This document shows positions 11,356 to 23,199 of a DNA stretch of 64,000 nt, piece by piece. Location of the stretch: assembly GCA_011009095.1 (NCBI GenBank), contig VTPC01003537.1, positions 62,001-126,000 on the forward strand. Reading direction: 5' to 3'. The translations under genes were made by a program, and so were the position numbers. This DNA is from Ignelater luminosus (taxonomy: Eukaryota > Arthropoda > Insecta > Coleoptera > Elateridae). The notes below the pieces were generated by a model that was given only the letters and a program-made list of their open reading frames with translations, made no database searches and was not told where the DNA came from. Every line of letters begins with the position of its first letter. Position 1 is the stretch's first letter.

Positions 11356-12442
11356 ATGGAACCTACACTGAAAATTGAAATCGATGAAGACTATAAAACT
11401 CCCTATTTAAGTTTTAGCAAACAAGGAAGGCTTTTTTCGTCTGATGGTAAGCATATTTGCATACTGCATATCTTGTAGCTAAATTAATCTGTTTCTTATA
11501 GCTGTAAAAAAAGATGCTACTGAGAATACAGCTCTCGAACTTCCAACTACTACAATAAAAAATGAAATACGCACAAATAAAGGATCAGTAAAAGAAAGAA
11601 CATTCCAGTGTGACGTATGTAGTTATAAAAGTAAACGTAAAGGCGATTTGAAAATACATATGCAGATCCATACCGCCGAGAAACCTTTTAAATGCAATAT
11701 ATGCGACTACAAATGCAAACACAAATCTAGTTTGAAAACTCATACGCGTGTTCACAGTGGCGAGACACCGTTCCAGTGCCGCCTCTGCCATTACAAATCC
11801 ACAAATAAAAGCAATTTAATAAAACATATGCGTGTCCACAGTGGTAAAAAGCCTTTTCAGTGTAACATATGTGAGAACAAATTTGCAACGAATGGACATT
11901 TACAAGCACATATGCGTGTTCACAGTGGCGAGAGACCGTTTCAATGTGGCCTGTGTCAATATAAATGCTCGCACAAAAGTACTTTAAAAACACACATGTG
12001 CACTCACAGCGGTGAAACACCTTTTCAGTGTAGTTTCTGCAATTACAAAACCGCAAATAAAAGCAATTTAAATAAACATATGAGCGTCCATAGCGGCGAG
12101 AAACCTTTTCAATGTAATATATGTAAATGCAAATTCACACAAGGATGTAGTTTAAAGATACATATGCGTGTTCACAGCAACGAGACACCTTATCACTGTA
12201 GTGTATGTGATTACGAATGCACAATTAAAAGTAGCTTACAAGTACATATGCGGGTTCACAGTGGAGAGAAGCCTTTTCAGTGTGACATATGTAATAAGAA
12301 ATTTAGTGTAAAAAGCAACTTACGGACGCATGTACGTGTTCACAGTGGCGAGAAACCGTTTCAGTGCAATGTATGTGATTACAAATCTACAAAGAAGGGC
12401 AATTTACTGACACATTTGCGTGTCCATAGTGACACCAACTAG
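11356..12442 (+). CDS. C2H2 zinc-finger protein, 10 fingers
   Basis: Two exons, 11356-11446 and 11502-12442, joined across a 55-nt phase-1 GT/AG intron, give 343 residues. The N-terminus is an acidic tail (residues 1-64) starting MEPTLKIEIDEDYKTPYL. It contains LKIE and IKNE, which fit the psi-K-x-E SUMO-acceptor pattern. Ten tandem C2H2 fingers fill residues 65-339, each about 28 residues with HSGEKPFQC-type linkers. It is predicted to be a nuclear DNA-binding protein; the target is unknown. Helix residues differ between fingers, so it is not a simple repeat expansion. The last four fingers match the last four of the gene at 16479, showing recent common origin. I chose the ATG at 11356 because the shared exon structure in all three paralogues begins there. 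Confidence 0.9.
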
Positions 12443-13264
12443 TCATAAGTGAAAGAGAATAATGCATAAGCTCAATATGATTTTCCCAGACTTACTAGTA
12501 TGTTACGGAGGAAATTTTCAAAACTTTCATTTAGGAAAGTTTATCTAAATAAGAGATTCTTAATTAGTTTTGTGATCCCATTGTATTATGTAGTATTATA
12601 ATCGACTTTATTTATTATTTTATGAGACAAATAACCATAATAAAATTCTAAATTAGTTTCTTAAGTATTTTAAATTTATTATACTTATAGGGAGAAAGAG
12701 TAGACTGTTATTGATAATTACCATTCACCACTGTGTAAAAGTGCATTGTTACTGTTGTAAAGGTAGTACTTATTCATGTAAAGAATGTTAAAATATTTTT
12801 GAACAGTTTAGAAGATTAAATAATTGTACATAAATATATTATCCATGTTACATTTTTCTAACCAAATTCAGAGGAAAAAATAGACAAGAAGGTTCATACA
12901 ATCCATACTGTTAAAACCAGCGTTGCCAATTTCAGCCTTTTTATCAGAAATAGTTGTACTTTTATTGCATTGTGCAGATTGTGAGATCAATACCATCTGA
13001 TGGCAAACTAATTTATAAGCTGTTTGGAAATAGCGATTTATGTGATAGCTGTAGATTTGCAATTACATGTAAGACTTCAATTGATTTCTTATCAACATTA
13101 TCTAATAAAGAAAAATAATTAAAATTATCTAAGCGAGTCATGTAATTAGTTTAGTAGAGAAAGCTGGCAACATTCAAACATGAGCCATAAGGCAAATTTA
13201 AGTATCTTACTGTGTTTTATTAAATGTAAAGTGAAAAGAATTTTTGGGCAAAAAGTATAAATAC
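12443..13264. other. 3' flank of zinc-finger gene
   Basis: Contains AATAAA-type signals, including one at about 12640 (ataataaaattc), which may serve the upstream gene. Short frames on the minus strand (12868-13062) have no motif. No other feature. Confidence 0.4.
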
Positions 13265-13560
13265 GACAGTATTCGACTCCCATGGCAATGATACCAAAGA
13301 GGACATCGAAGAATTCCTAAAAACTGAATTAACACCAACACGACCAATAAAACCAACTACATCAAAAGAAATTAAAGAAAAAGTACTATGCTTAGATATT
13401 TAAAAGAAAATAGAATAGACTTAATAATGCCAAAAATGTTAAAAGAACTTTTCAAAAAAGGCTTCGTGCTGCTCATCTATATCTTCAATGCAATACTAAG
13501 ATTTCATTATTGGCCCAAAAGCCCGAAGATTGCAGAGATCTGTAAGATCTTGTCTAATAT
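13265..13560 (+). pseudogene. Jockey-like LINE RT N-terminal fragment
   Basis: Frames give SHGNDTKEDIEEFLKTELTP and TSKEIKEKV, then LKENRIDLIMPKMLKEL, LLIYIFNAILRFHYWP and PKIAEI. This is the entry region of a jockey-type RT (the EV..IK.LK..K..G.D....LK.L...IFN.IL block). The K-x-PG-D part is lost between the two frames by deletion. The fragment is truncated at both ends. Confidence 0.75.
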
Positions 13561-13883
13561 TTTATTCTTTGAATAGATCTTTCAACATAAATATGAAGGC
13601 TTGCTTTTGATTGTTTTTCCCACTTCTTCCATTGTTAAATGTCAATCATCTACAAATGGTGATCAAACCATGATTATACTTCCTCTGCATTGTATTGCTT
13701 GAAAGCCTTTGCCAACTAAACGACATCTCCTGGTTGAAAAAATCGTAGAAAGCCTGAATCATTAGCTATAAATCCATCACTAGAACGTCAATCATAAAAT
13801 TCTGATGTAAAACTTAAGAGACCATTAAGAGTTATTGCTACTAAAGATTTAGCTGTAAACCACTTTTATGCTGAAAGTATGTA

Positions 13884-15187
13884 AAGGGTTTTCCAATAAG
13901 AGGTGTTATTTTGAATAGCCCGCTATTTCGGTAGATGTCACTTTTGAAGCTATCATTTTTTGACATTTGACAAGTAGAAACTACGCCATTAATAAATATG
14001 GAACGATACACGCTTCAACAACGCATTGAAATTATTAAAATTCACTATAAAAATGGTGAAAATTTGGCAGAGACGGTTCGTAAAACTCGAACATTTTTGG
14101 GTCACCGTGAAGCACCTTGTCGGACCGCAATACAGAAATTGGTGAAAAAATTCGAGCTCTTGGGACAAGTTAGTGATGTGAAGAATAAAACCCGTGCACG
14201 TCGCTCAAGAACAGCCGAGAATATTGCTGTTGTAGCCGAAAGTGTTAAAGAAAACCCAGGTTTGTCCATTCCTCGTCGTTCTTTGGAATTAGCCATTCCA
14301 CAAACGTCATTACACCGTATTTTGCATAAAGATTTGGGTCTTAAGGCTTATAAAGTCCAGTTAACACAAGAACTCAAGCCGGCCGATCATCAACAACGTC
14401 GTGTCTTTGCTGATTGGGTCGTTGAAATGCATGAAAATGATCCAGAATTCCATCGAAAAATCATCTTGAGTGATGAGGCCCATTTCCACCTCGGTGGCTT
14501 CGTCAACAAGCAAAATTGTCGGATCTGGGGCTCAGAAAATCCAAGAGTTATTGTTGAAAAGTCTCTCTATCCTCAACGTGTGACTGTTTGGTGCTGTTTA
14601 TGGTCCGGCGGAGTCATTGGACCTTACTTTTTCGAAAATGAGGCTGGAGCAACAGTTACGGTGACTGGATTGCGCTATCGAGAGATGATTAACGATTTTT
14701 TATGGCCGGAATTGGATGGTATTGATCTGGACAACGTTTACTTTCAACAAGACGGCGCTACGTGCCACACAAGCAACGAAACCATTGATCTTTTACGGAA
14801 AAAGTTTCCGGACCGTGTTATCTCTCGAAGAGGTGATCACAATTGGCCACCGAGATCTTGTGATTTAACACCTTGCGACTTTTTTCTTTGGGGCCACGTG
14901 AAAGAGAAGGTCTACGCCAACAGCCCAGCGTCGATTCAAGATCTCAAAGATGGAATTCGTGAGGCTATCGAGGACGTAGGCAGCCACTTTGCGATTTGGT
15001 TATGGAAAATTTCATGAAAAGGATATTGTCCTGTAAGCGTGGTCGTGGTGGTCATTTGCCTGATGTTATTTTCCACTATTAACGGCATACCTTCCTCTTT
15101 ATAATGAAATAAACATCCGATCATTTATATTAAAAAATGGCACTTTTCTTTGAATATCAAAATAACACCTCTTATTGGAAAACCCTT
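13884..15187 (+). mobile_element. DD41D mariner-like element, nearly intact
   Basis: Inverted ends of about 31 bp begin aagggttttccaataagagg and are perfect or nearly so. TA flanks both sides (13882-13883, 15188-15189). The single gene fills the element, 114 bp inside the left end. Total length is 1304 bp, a full-size IS630-Tc1-mariner element. The good TIRs and long open frame make this the youngest complete DNA transposon in the window. Confidence 0.93.
13998..15081 (+). pseudogene. DD41D transposase, one late frameshift
   Basis: The open frame of 339 codons (13998-15017) starts MERYTLQQRIEIIKIHYKNG. It has two N-terminal HTH regions (about residues 5-55 and 85-115) and a DDE core with Asp159 (LSDEAHF), Asp252 (QQDGATCH) and Asp294 (TPCDFFLWG). 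Counting gives 41 residues between the second and third Asp, so DD41D rather than the 34 of classical mariner. The reading frame then ends in a foreign tail, SHFAIWLWKIS. The expected C-terminus (QPLCDLVMENFMKRILSC ... DVIFHY) lies in another frame ending at 15081, so one base was lost near 14979. All catalytic residues are kept; only the last 35 or so residues are affected. Confidence 0.9.
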
Positions 15188-15379
15188 TATATATTCTCTC
15201 ATCAAAGTTAGCTAACGATTATTCTACGTATTCAAAGTTCGGTCCAATAAATTATTGCCCGACAACGAGGATAGTTTTTAACGAGTACTTGAAGCATTGT
15301 AACATCCACACCTGTACGGGATGGCCAAGATATTTTAATTGACAATTTATCTAATATAGCTGTAAATATCCTCGTACAG

Positions 15380-15709
15380 GTACCGAGTGATTGTAAATAA
15401 GTGAGGATGGTTTAAATTTGGCGCCACATTTAAATTATTTTCATGTTAGCACTACTTGTTTACTTTTTGCAATCTGTCAAATCTGTGTTGTTTACAATAG
15501 TGTGCCTTGAAAAATGACATTTAATAAAACAATATCAAGGCACACTAGTTTACATAGTATAATAACAAACAATACTATATAACCTCAAAAAAGATAGATT
15601 ATAGTATTTGACAGATTGCAAAAAGTAAACAAATAGTGCCAACATGAAAATAATTTAAATGTGGCGCCAAATTCAAACCATCCTCACTCATTTGCAATCA
15701 CTGTACTAC
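15380..15709. repeat. Foldback MITE with TA flanks
   Basis: Two arms of about 130 bp are reverse complements with minor changes. The shared landmarks are gtgaggatggttt, ttggcgccacatttaaatta, tttactttttgcaatctgtc and gtgtgccttga. The ends read gtac on both sides, fitting a TA target duplication and thus a mariner/Tc1-mobilised MITE. No coding content. Confidence 0.75.
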
Positions 15710-16478
15710 TGTGTAAAAAGAACAAAACGTCAACTGCAGCACAGTCAACAATGGTAGTATAATTTTAAATCGTTTTATTCCTGCACCACATACTAGAATG
15801 AAAGCCTTTTCTGACTGCAAATATTTATTACACAATGAAATCTATTGCATGCATTGTCAGTGTTAGCTACGCATTTATTCTCTACAGAGTATGTAGGCAA
15901 TTCTTTCAAAATTTCGGCTTAAGTACCAGCGTCTGTTGTTTCAGATCTGAAATGGTATTCAAACATAAAACATTGGCTTTTTTGCACTCCGTCTTCTAAT
16001 GTAACCTGGCAACAAAAATCGGAAGTTATTTTTGCTTTACTTGACTACTCCAAATCAATTATATTTACTGTTTCTTCAGCTGTAGCCTGAATATCATATT
16101 TTTTTTCTTTCTTCAAATATCTTTCAAATCTTTATCTTTATTTTCTGAAGTTGCATTTGATGAGTTGCTATAGGGACAGCTATTTAAGGCAAAAATGATT
16201 AAAACGACTTTAAACAATTAAATGTATAACGCAACTAGTGTTTATGGAGTCCTGCGCTCTGGTTCTCATATACCTAGTAGTTTATTATACTAGCGCCATC
16301 TTTTAGGAGGCGCTGGGGTATGTACACAAAGCAAAGTAGTTGGCAACGTCGCTGTGTAAAATATTCAGTCATAGAAATAGGGGTTATAATCCTGGATGTA
16401 GTTAGTAACCTTGCTAGTGAAGTATTTGACGTTCCGTTGTAAAAATAAAAAGGTTTGTGTTAGAAAATAAAACTAGCA
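15710..16478. promoter_or_regulatory. 5' region of the 15-finger gene
   Basis: No coding frame was recognised. Near 16293 a small hairpin, agcgcc...ggcgct, surrounds a T-run. At about 16396 ggatgtagttagt repeats a string found before the 10-finger paralogue. The transcription start probably lies within the last 200 bp. Confidence 0.4.
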
Positions 16479-17987
16479 ATGGAGTCTACACCGAAAACTG
16501 ACGTTGATGAAGAATATAAAACACTGTATTTAGAATTTCCCAACGAAGAGAAACCCGGTAACTGTCACATCTGCACACATATGCTATAGATATACCTGTA
16601 ATTAATCTGGTTTCTTGTAGCTGCAAAAAATGTTTCTGAAGATACAGCTCCTGAATTTTCGACTATTCTAGTACAAAGTAAAATCGATACAAATGTTGAA
16701 TCAAAAACAAAGGATACATTCCAATGCAACATATGTAGTTATACAAGCGCACATAAAAACAATCTAGAAATACATATGAAAATCCATACTGATGAAAAAC
16801 CTTTTCACTGTAATGCATGCAATTACAAGTGTGCAGTTAAAAGTAGTTTAAAAAGACATATGCAAACTCACAGTGGAAAGAAACTCTTTCAATGTAATAT
16901 ATGTAATTCCAACTATACAACAAGAGGCAATTTACAAATGCATATACGTATTCACAGTGGAGATAAGCCTTTTAGTTGTGATATATGTAATTTTAGATTC
17001 GCATGGAAAAGTCACTTAACAGATCATATGCGAGTTCATAGTGGTGAAAAGCCTTTTCTGTGTAGTATATGTGATTATAAATGTACAGTAAAAAGTAGTT
17101 TACAAAGACATATGCGTGTTCACAGTGGAGAGAAGCCGTTTGAGTGTAGTATATGTAGTTACAAGTTTACTCAGAAAACCCACTTAGTAGACCATATGCG
17201 GATTCATACTGGCGAGAAGCCGTTTCGTTGTAGCATATGTAATAGTAAATTTGCGAGAAAAAGCAGTCTGCAAATGCATATGCGCAATCATAATAGTGAG
17301 ACACTTTTTCAGTGTAACATATGTTATTATAAATGTGCAGTGAAAAGCCATTTACAAATACATATGAGCGTTCACAATGGCAAGACATCTTTTCAGTGTA
17401 ATACATGTAATTACAAATGCACAAGAAATAGCATTTTACAAAAACACATGCGTATTCATAGTGGCGAGAAACCTTTTGGATGTGATATTTGTAAATACAA
17501 ATGCTCACAGAAAAGTACTTTAAAAACACATATGCGCATTCACACCGGCGAAACTCCTTTTCAGTGTAACCTTTGCAGTTACAAAGCTACAATTAAAAGC
17601 AACCTAACACAACATATGCGCATTCATAATGGCGAGAAGCCCTTTCAGTGTAATGTATGCAACTATAAATTCACACATAAAAGTAGTTTAAAAACACATA
17701 TGCGTGTTCACAGCGATGAGACGCCTTTTTATTGTAGCGTATGTGATTACAAATGTACACTTAAAGACAGTTTACAAGTGCATATGCGGGTTCACAGTGG
17801 AGAAAAGCCCTTTCAGTGTAATATATGTAATAGGAGATTCAGTGTGAAAACCAACCTTCGGGCACACGTGCGTGTCCATAGCGGCGAGAAACCTTTTCAG
17901 TGCAACATATGTGATTACAAATCTACCAGGAAATGCAATTTACAAACACATTTACGCATTCATAATAATACAGAACTCCTACAATAA
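16479..17987 (+). CDS. C2H2 zinc-finger protein, 15 fingers
   Basis: Exons 16479-16557 and 16621-17987 join over a 63-nt phase-1 intron to give 481 residues. The acidic tail starts MESTPKTDVDEEYKTLYLEF and is alignable with the 10-finger paralogue, but the LKIE SUMO-like motif is lost (PKTD). Fifteen C2H2 fingers fill residues 60-473 with SGEKPFQC-type linkers. The C-terminal block (YCSVCDYKCTLKDSLQVH onward, then RFSVKTNLRAHVRVH) matches the C-terminal fingers of the 10-finger gene almost residue for residue, whereas the central fingers differ. The two genes therefore arose by tandem duplication with gain or loss of internal fingers. Predicted nuclear DNA-binding factor of unknown target. 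Confidence 0.9.
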
Positions 17988-19620
17988 CTAGTCAGAAACA
18001 AAATAATGGAAAGGTTTATTATTATTATCAAAGAAGTAGTAAAATGTGAGCAATAAGAATTTTTGAAGCATTATAAGATGATAGTTTTCTATTTTTGCTT
18101 CTTTTATATGAACCACTATTTTAATCTTTACAGAAAAAAAAGAAACTACAAAGCTTGAAACAACTTGTTCAAATCTGTTTTAATCAAGAAAAATTAATTA
18201 ATTAGGATTGAGGAGTACTATTGTCTATGCACAGAAGGAACAGTTGTGTTATTACAGAAAATGAATTCATACGATTTTTCCTACTCGACCAAATAAAGCA
18301 GATCTGGATGTTGTAGGGCACCTGCCTCAACAGATCCACCTTACTAACAACATACAACTGAGGCACATAAATCTATAAAGCTGCAGCTTATGGCATAATA
18401 ACTGGATGATGGTAGGGTGGTGCAGTAAAAAAAGTGAAGTTTTAAATCTCAAAATTCACTAGCGTTGTCTTTTATGATAACTAAGAAACTTGCAAAGTTT
18501 AAGGATTTTCTTGAAGATCAACCATTGCATCAAGATTTTGGTAAAATACGATACCACTGTTAAGTACAAGGTTCAGCATAGGACTTCAAAAATACCATTG
18601 CAGGCCATCTTTCCAAAAAGAACGTTAATGCAGGCATATTTAAGCAAAAAAGATTATTTTTAGTAAAAATACTGCATTGTTTATTATTTGTTATTATAAA
18701 AAATTAAGATCTTGAACATCGAGATTTTGAATTAAGTGAACTTACTATAAAATGTATAAAAATTACAAGAATATAAAAGATTAATAATTGAAAATTATTA
18801 TCTACAGGGTAGTGTTTCCATATCGTGAAGAATCAAATAGAGTTATTTTCTTTCAGCCATGTTCTTTCCACCGTTTGATAGCTTTATCTGCTTAACTTTA
18901 AAGAGTATGGGTCAATGGGAAACTGCACAAAATAGATTATTCCAAATATTAAAACTGCTAGTCGAGCAAAGAAGATCAAATAAGATAATGCAACTTTCTC
19001 ACCTTAATCTGATACCAAATTGTATGGTAGTAAAAAACTCCAATACAGATGAAGCTATCAAATAGGCTGAAAGAAAATAAAGTGTGCAAGACAAAACAAA
19101 AATATTCAAATTTCTTTAAGAAGTGCGTGGTATAAACCATGTAATACCAAGAAATAGTATAGCACAATGCACTGTATGCCATATGGACAATCTAAGAGGA
19201 CAAAAACAAACTCAAAGATTGAGCATTTTTAAGCTAATGCCCATTGTAAGAGTTGGTAAAGTAAAATAAAATATTAATCAGAAATTAGTGTGTATTTTTC
19301 TAGGTCTAATAAGGGTAGCTAATGTATATAAGCTGCAATTGTAATCGTTACCTATTAAATCGGGAATAGTAAAGACTAGTATAAAGTATATATAAAGCAG
19401 TTTGTATTCGGAATCAACAGGTAAGTTCAAATTTCTTAGCCAGGGTCATAAATATTAATTAACATTACATATTTCAAATCGCAGTATCTAGGGTAATGCT
19501 TTTTAGCCAGTGCTTAAATTAATTATTTTTTTATTTTGGATAATAAAAACTACAACCACGGTGTACCACAGATTTTTTTTATTGTTTGACAGTTTTGTAG
19601 TTTCAAAGACTACATTACTT
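17988..19620. other. Intergenic stretch with one inverted-repeat pair
   Basis: No gene recognised. At 18843-18895 and 19047-19083 the strings tattttctttcagcc and tttgatagcttt recur as reverse complements, with a 15-bp insertion in the left arm. This suggests a decayed foldback element of about 240 bp. The remainder is AT-rich. Confidence 0.4.
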
Positions 19621-19629
19621 TATCTTGAA

Positions 19630-21208
19630 TCATTTTAGTGGTGACTGCGTTCCTGATGACTGCATTAATAGGTTCAAGGATTGAATAAAAAGTTTTTTCT
19701 GTAAACTGAGTGACAGATGGGAGAAAAGCCAATGAAAAAAGCAGTTAGAAAAGTATCAAGAGTAGCTGGATGAAGAGGCCTTGAAATTTGTAATGTTAAA
19801 AGAAATTGAACCTTCTATATGCAGTCAGGGCCAGGACGACCTACAAAAACGTTTTCTGAAAGCATTGAACTAAGAGAAAAAAGGTTCAGCATCTGGTCAG
19901 TGCTGTGAACAGCTAATAACTACCAAAGAGTGAAAATATTTCAGATGCGTCAACTGACTCGCGTACGGTAAATACTCGTAATGTGAAACATTTTTTGACT
20001 GCAGATTGACTAAGTTCTCTTATAATGTTTTGAGGAAGAGAGCTGGCCACAGCCTTTATCCATCTTGCTATAGTTTACAAAAGGCAAAAACAAATTGCTG
20101 CATTACTGAAACCAGAGTCGAACTATCACTAGAAGAACCCGTTTTAAAAAGGTTGACTGATGAAGAAGATGCTGATGATGATGAATTCTTGTTTATCTTT
20201 TCTTTTGTACCAATTACGTTATTCCCAAAGGTCACCACGAGAAAATTATTGCTTGGAAGAACCTCCCTGCGGCATCCACTCGATTATGTCAGCCAGTTAG
20301 ATTTATTTTCCAAAAAGAAAAAAAACGATGGAAACTGAATTAATTACCAAACAGATTTCCAAGTTGAAACCATCAATATAATAACTGTGACAAACCAAGA
20401 CATTAAAATTAAACACACCCTGCTTCCAGTAAACATCTCTGCTGTTGACCATAGTGAACAGGAAAGATTGCAATACATTGACTGACACCACACCACTCAA
20501 AGGTGCTATATTTACAAAACTGCGTCCAAAACTATGAACTGCATATTGGTTACAGAGTAACAGCTTAGAGATGTTAATGATGAGTTAGAGGTGCAAAGCC
20601 GGAAAAAAGAAATACCAAAGAAATTTAAAACTAAACTAGGTTTGAAAACAATGACGGTATAATATCGCAAGAAGTTTTTTAAAAATCCTTCCTGCAGTGC
20701 TACCATTACAGGAGTTGATGAAAACCTTATTAAAAGATTCGGAACAATATTAATGACTCTATCATCTGATCTTGAAGTAGATACTGATCAATTTAAAAAC
20801 TACACTGTAGAAACGAAGTCACTTTCATAAGGCTTTACTCATGGTATCCAACGCCAATAATAGTACATAGAATCCTTGTCCACGGTAGTGAAATCATTAA
20901 AACCCACAGATTCCTATTGGTCAGCTCTCAGAGGAGGCGCAAGAAGCTTGGCATAAGGATTGCCGCAGATTTCGAGGGTACCATACACATAAAAGATCTA
21001 GAATTGTCACGAACAAGAACTTAATGTCACTACTGTTACTTCAGATCCTCTGATTTCAAGTCTCGGGGAGGCTCCTAAAAAGAGTGGGACCTCGCTAACA
21101 GCAGAGGTTGCTACTCTTCTAAGGAGTCCTCAAAATTTGCCTAACTTACTAGAAAACATTTCAATACAAAACAATTCTTGTTCGTCGGGAAGCGATACAG
21201 ATTAAGCG
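19630..21208 (+). pseudogene. Broken copy of a repetitive protein family of unknown name
   Basis: Ordered conserved blocks read rightward: LSDRWEKSQ, GPGRPTKTFSESIELREKR, NVLRKRAGHSLYPS, a region ending FLFIFSFVPI, SATITGVDENLIKRFGTILM, YSWYPTPIIVHRILVHGSEI, FPIGQLSEEAQEAWHKDCRR, SSDPLISSLGEAPKK and a Ser/Asp-rich end SCSSGSDTD with TAA at about 21206. From memory, proteins with this block order occur as many near-identical copies in arthropod genomes, which implies a transposon-borne gene, but I cannot name the superfamily. There are several frame changes and stops, for example one frame change between QIL and SSDPL near 21050 and one between EIIK and PIGQ near 20905. No terminal repeats were found. 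Confidence 0.65.
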
Positions 21209-22405
21209 TTTGATTGTGCTGATTTTAAATATAAAAGTTCGTGTTCTGTGTTCAAATTTTTTTATTAAGGGTCTTTGTTTACCGAGGAAAATGTATTTTA
21301 GGCATACCTAATAATTGCCTTGTATTTTTATAATTTATATTATGAACCAACTAATTTGGTCCACCTAGTTTGGCCATTCAGCCCACTGTGCATCGGCGTT
21401 TTAAAAAACGCTTTCCTATTTTTCTGTCGTTTGTATTTGAGGTTAGGTATAAATTGTAGCGTCGGAATTGATGTTTTGTAGAGAAAAGCAGTTTGTTTTT
21501 AAAATCTGTGATGGATGCAAGTAAGCGATTACTGACAGCGCATAAAAGCAATGAAAAGGCATACCCTACCTGTCGTTACTTGTGTAAATTGCATTTCAAA
21601 TACTAAAAAGTAGGTGTACGGCTTAGCCTTTTCGAAATATTCATCTAAAGCAATTTTAAATGCCGGAATTTCTAGGTACGTTTAGGCGGTTTAGAGCTCT
21701 GCAAGTTTGGTTAGAAGCTGTTGTTGAACTTATGACAATCTTTTAAAAGAAAATACACTTAAAGCTACACCAAAAGAAAACACAAAGAACTAACAATAAA
21801 TATTGGCTTAATTTTTGAAATACATTGTAAACAACAAGTAAATTAACCCAGAAATGCCTCCAGAATTCAGTTCAGCAGTTTTGTCACCAGAGGCGTAACG
21901 CTTAACTTAGATTGTCGATTACAGCCTAACATCCTACATTATTCAACAAGTCAAATGTTTTTAAGCATGTTTTATGGACGTTAGAATTGTAGACCATTCG
22001 GGATTAAGGCCCACTTTTACAATCGTCAGATAAGTTTTTCTAGGATACAACCGAGGGGTTTCACTGGCCTAGATTATGTAAACCTATTGCCGTTTGCACC
22101 ACAATGTTGCTGGCAGTAAAAGAAACACAGAAAAACAGAGCTATAGCCTTATATTTTCGAGTTATTGCCTCTATTGCACCTATTGTCACAAGTGAGAAAA
22201 CCTCTCAGATACAAGTACTGCCTGCCATTCTTATAATTTATCCATGGTAATAATTTCCTAGATAGACGTATCCACAATTAAAAAGTGAGCTTAATAGATG
22301 GATTAATCCAATTTGCATTAAAAGTAGCTGTTTTTAGCTATTGTAGCACTGTACGGGGTGTGCCAAATTGGTTATTATTATGAATTGTCTAGTTTAGTAT
22401 TAGTT
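21209..22405. other. Intergenic stretch
   Basis: No coding frame, RNA or repeat ends that I can support on either strand. Confidence 0.35.
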
Positions 22406-22690
22406 CTAGCGAAAAACGTTTTCCATGCCCGTAGACTAGTTTTTTAATCTGAAATCAAATGTTAAAACAAGATTCAAATATAATGGTCTACTGCAAGTTT
22501 TTCTTATATTGTGTTGGTTTCAAAAGCTATCTAAAATTTTTAAAAGCACACGCTATTGCAAATACTTTTAGTAGAAAATGTCTCAAAAATTTTTCGCTAA
22601 TATTTAGAAAGCATGATGTTAAATATTGTTATCACATTTGATTTCAAGATACAAAGCAGCCTATGATCACGAAAATCGTTTTTCGCTATA
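22406..22690. repeat. Hairpin MITE-like sequence
   Basis: The strings tagcgaaaaacg and ctgaaatcaaatgt near the left end (22409-22475) recur as reverse complements at the right (22625-22690), with about 65-bp imperfect arms around an AT-rich middle. Just outside the right arm is acagggtgtatcc, a common insect element end. Confidence 0.55.
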
Positions 22691-22782
22691 CAGGGTGTAT
22701 CCTAGATGGCGGATAATATTTACAGTACGTCATTCTACTTTCAAAAATAAACAAAAAATTCCTATATGATATACTACAAACG

Positions 22783-23068
22783 TTGGTACGAAAATAACGG
22801 CCATCTGACTCGGTAAGAAAAAATTCTCAATCCGGTGTAGTAAGATCCTCCTCTTCTGCTCAGTATGAAAATAACCCGTCCGAGTTAGTATCAAGAATAT
22901 TTCGATTCGCTTCGGATCAGTATAGAAATAATGGCCCGAAAAGCCCAAGTGACTCGCTAAGCTTGACAGGTACGACAAGCCCAAACAACCTGACAAGTCA
23001 GACAGGGTCGAAAAGCGCGAACCAACGGACCCGAAAAACCCAACAGGCCCGAACAGCCTGGTAACCCG
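22783..23068 (+). repeat. Degenerate 9-bp tandem repeat tract
   Basis: Read in steps of nine the sequence keeps rhythm for about 30 units: gtacgaaaa, gtaagaaaa, cccgaaaag, cttgacagg, tacgacaag, cctgacaag, tcagacagg, gtcgaaaag, cccaacagg, cccgaacag. The consensus is near cccgaaaag. Units are heavily diverged and there is one phase slip near 23020. GC content rises sharply over the flanks. No stop-free protein of known type is implied; short open frames here reflect the repeat. Confidence 0.75.
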
Positions 23069-23199
23069 ACCTCGGTTTGTAGAGTTTTTAAAAATTGTTT
23101 ATTTAAAAAAGTCACTTTTTTGGGACTGTACACGTACTCAGAACGTATGGTTTGACGCCCATACTCAATGTACTATATTTGTTTTGCAGATTACATAAT

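Noticed and set aside
11585-12056. Cysteine-rich open frames antisense to the 10-finger gene
   Set aside because: They mirror the repeated finger codons on the other strand. The sense strand has the splice structure and paired Cys/His.
20006-20338. Independent host gene of 110 codons
   Set aside because: It forms one block of the longer ordered family seen from 19630 to 21208.
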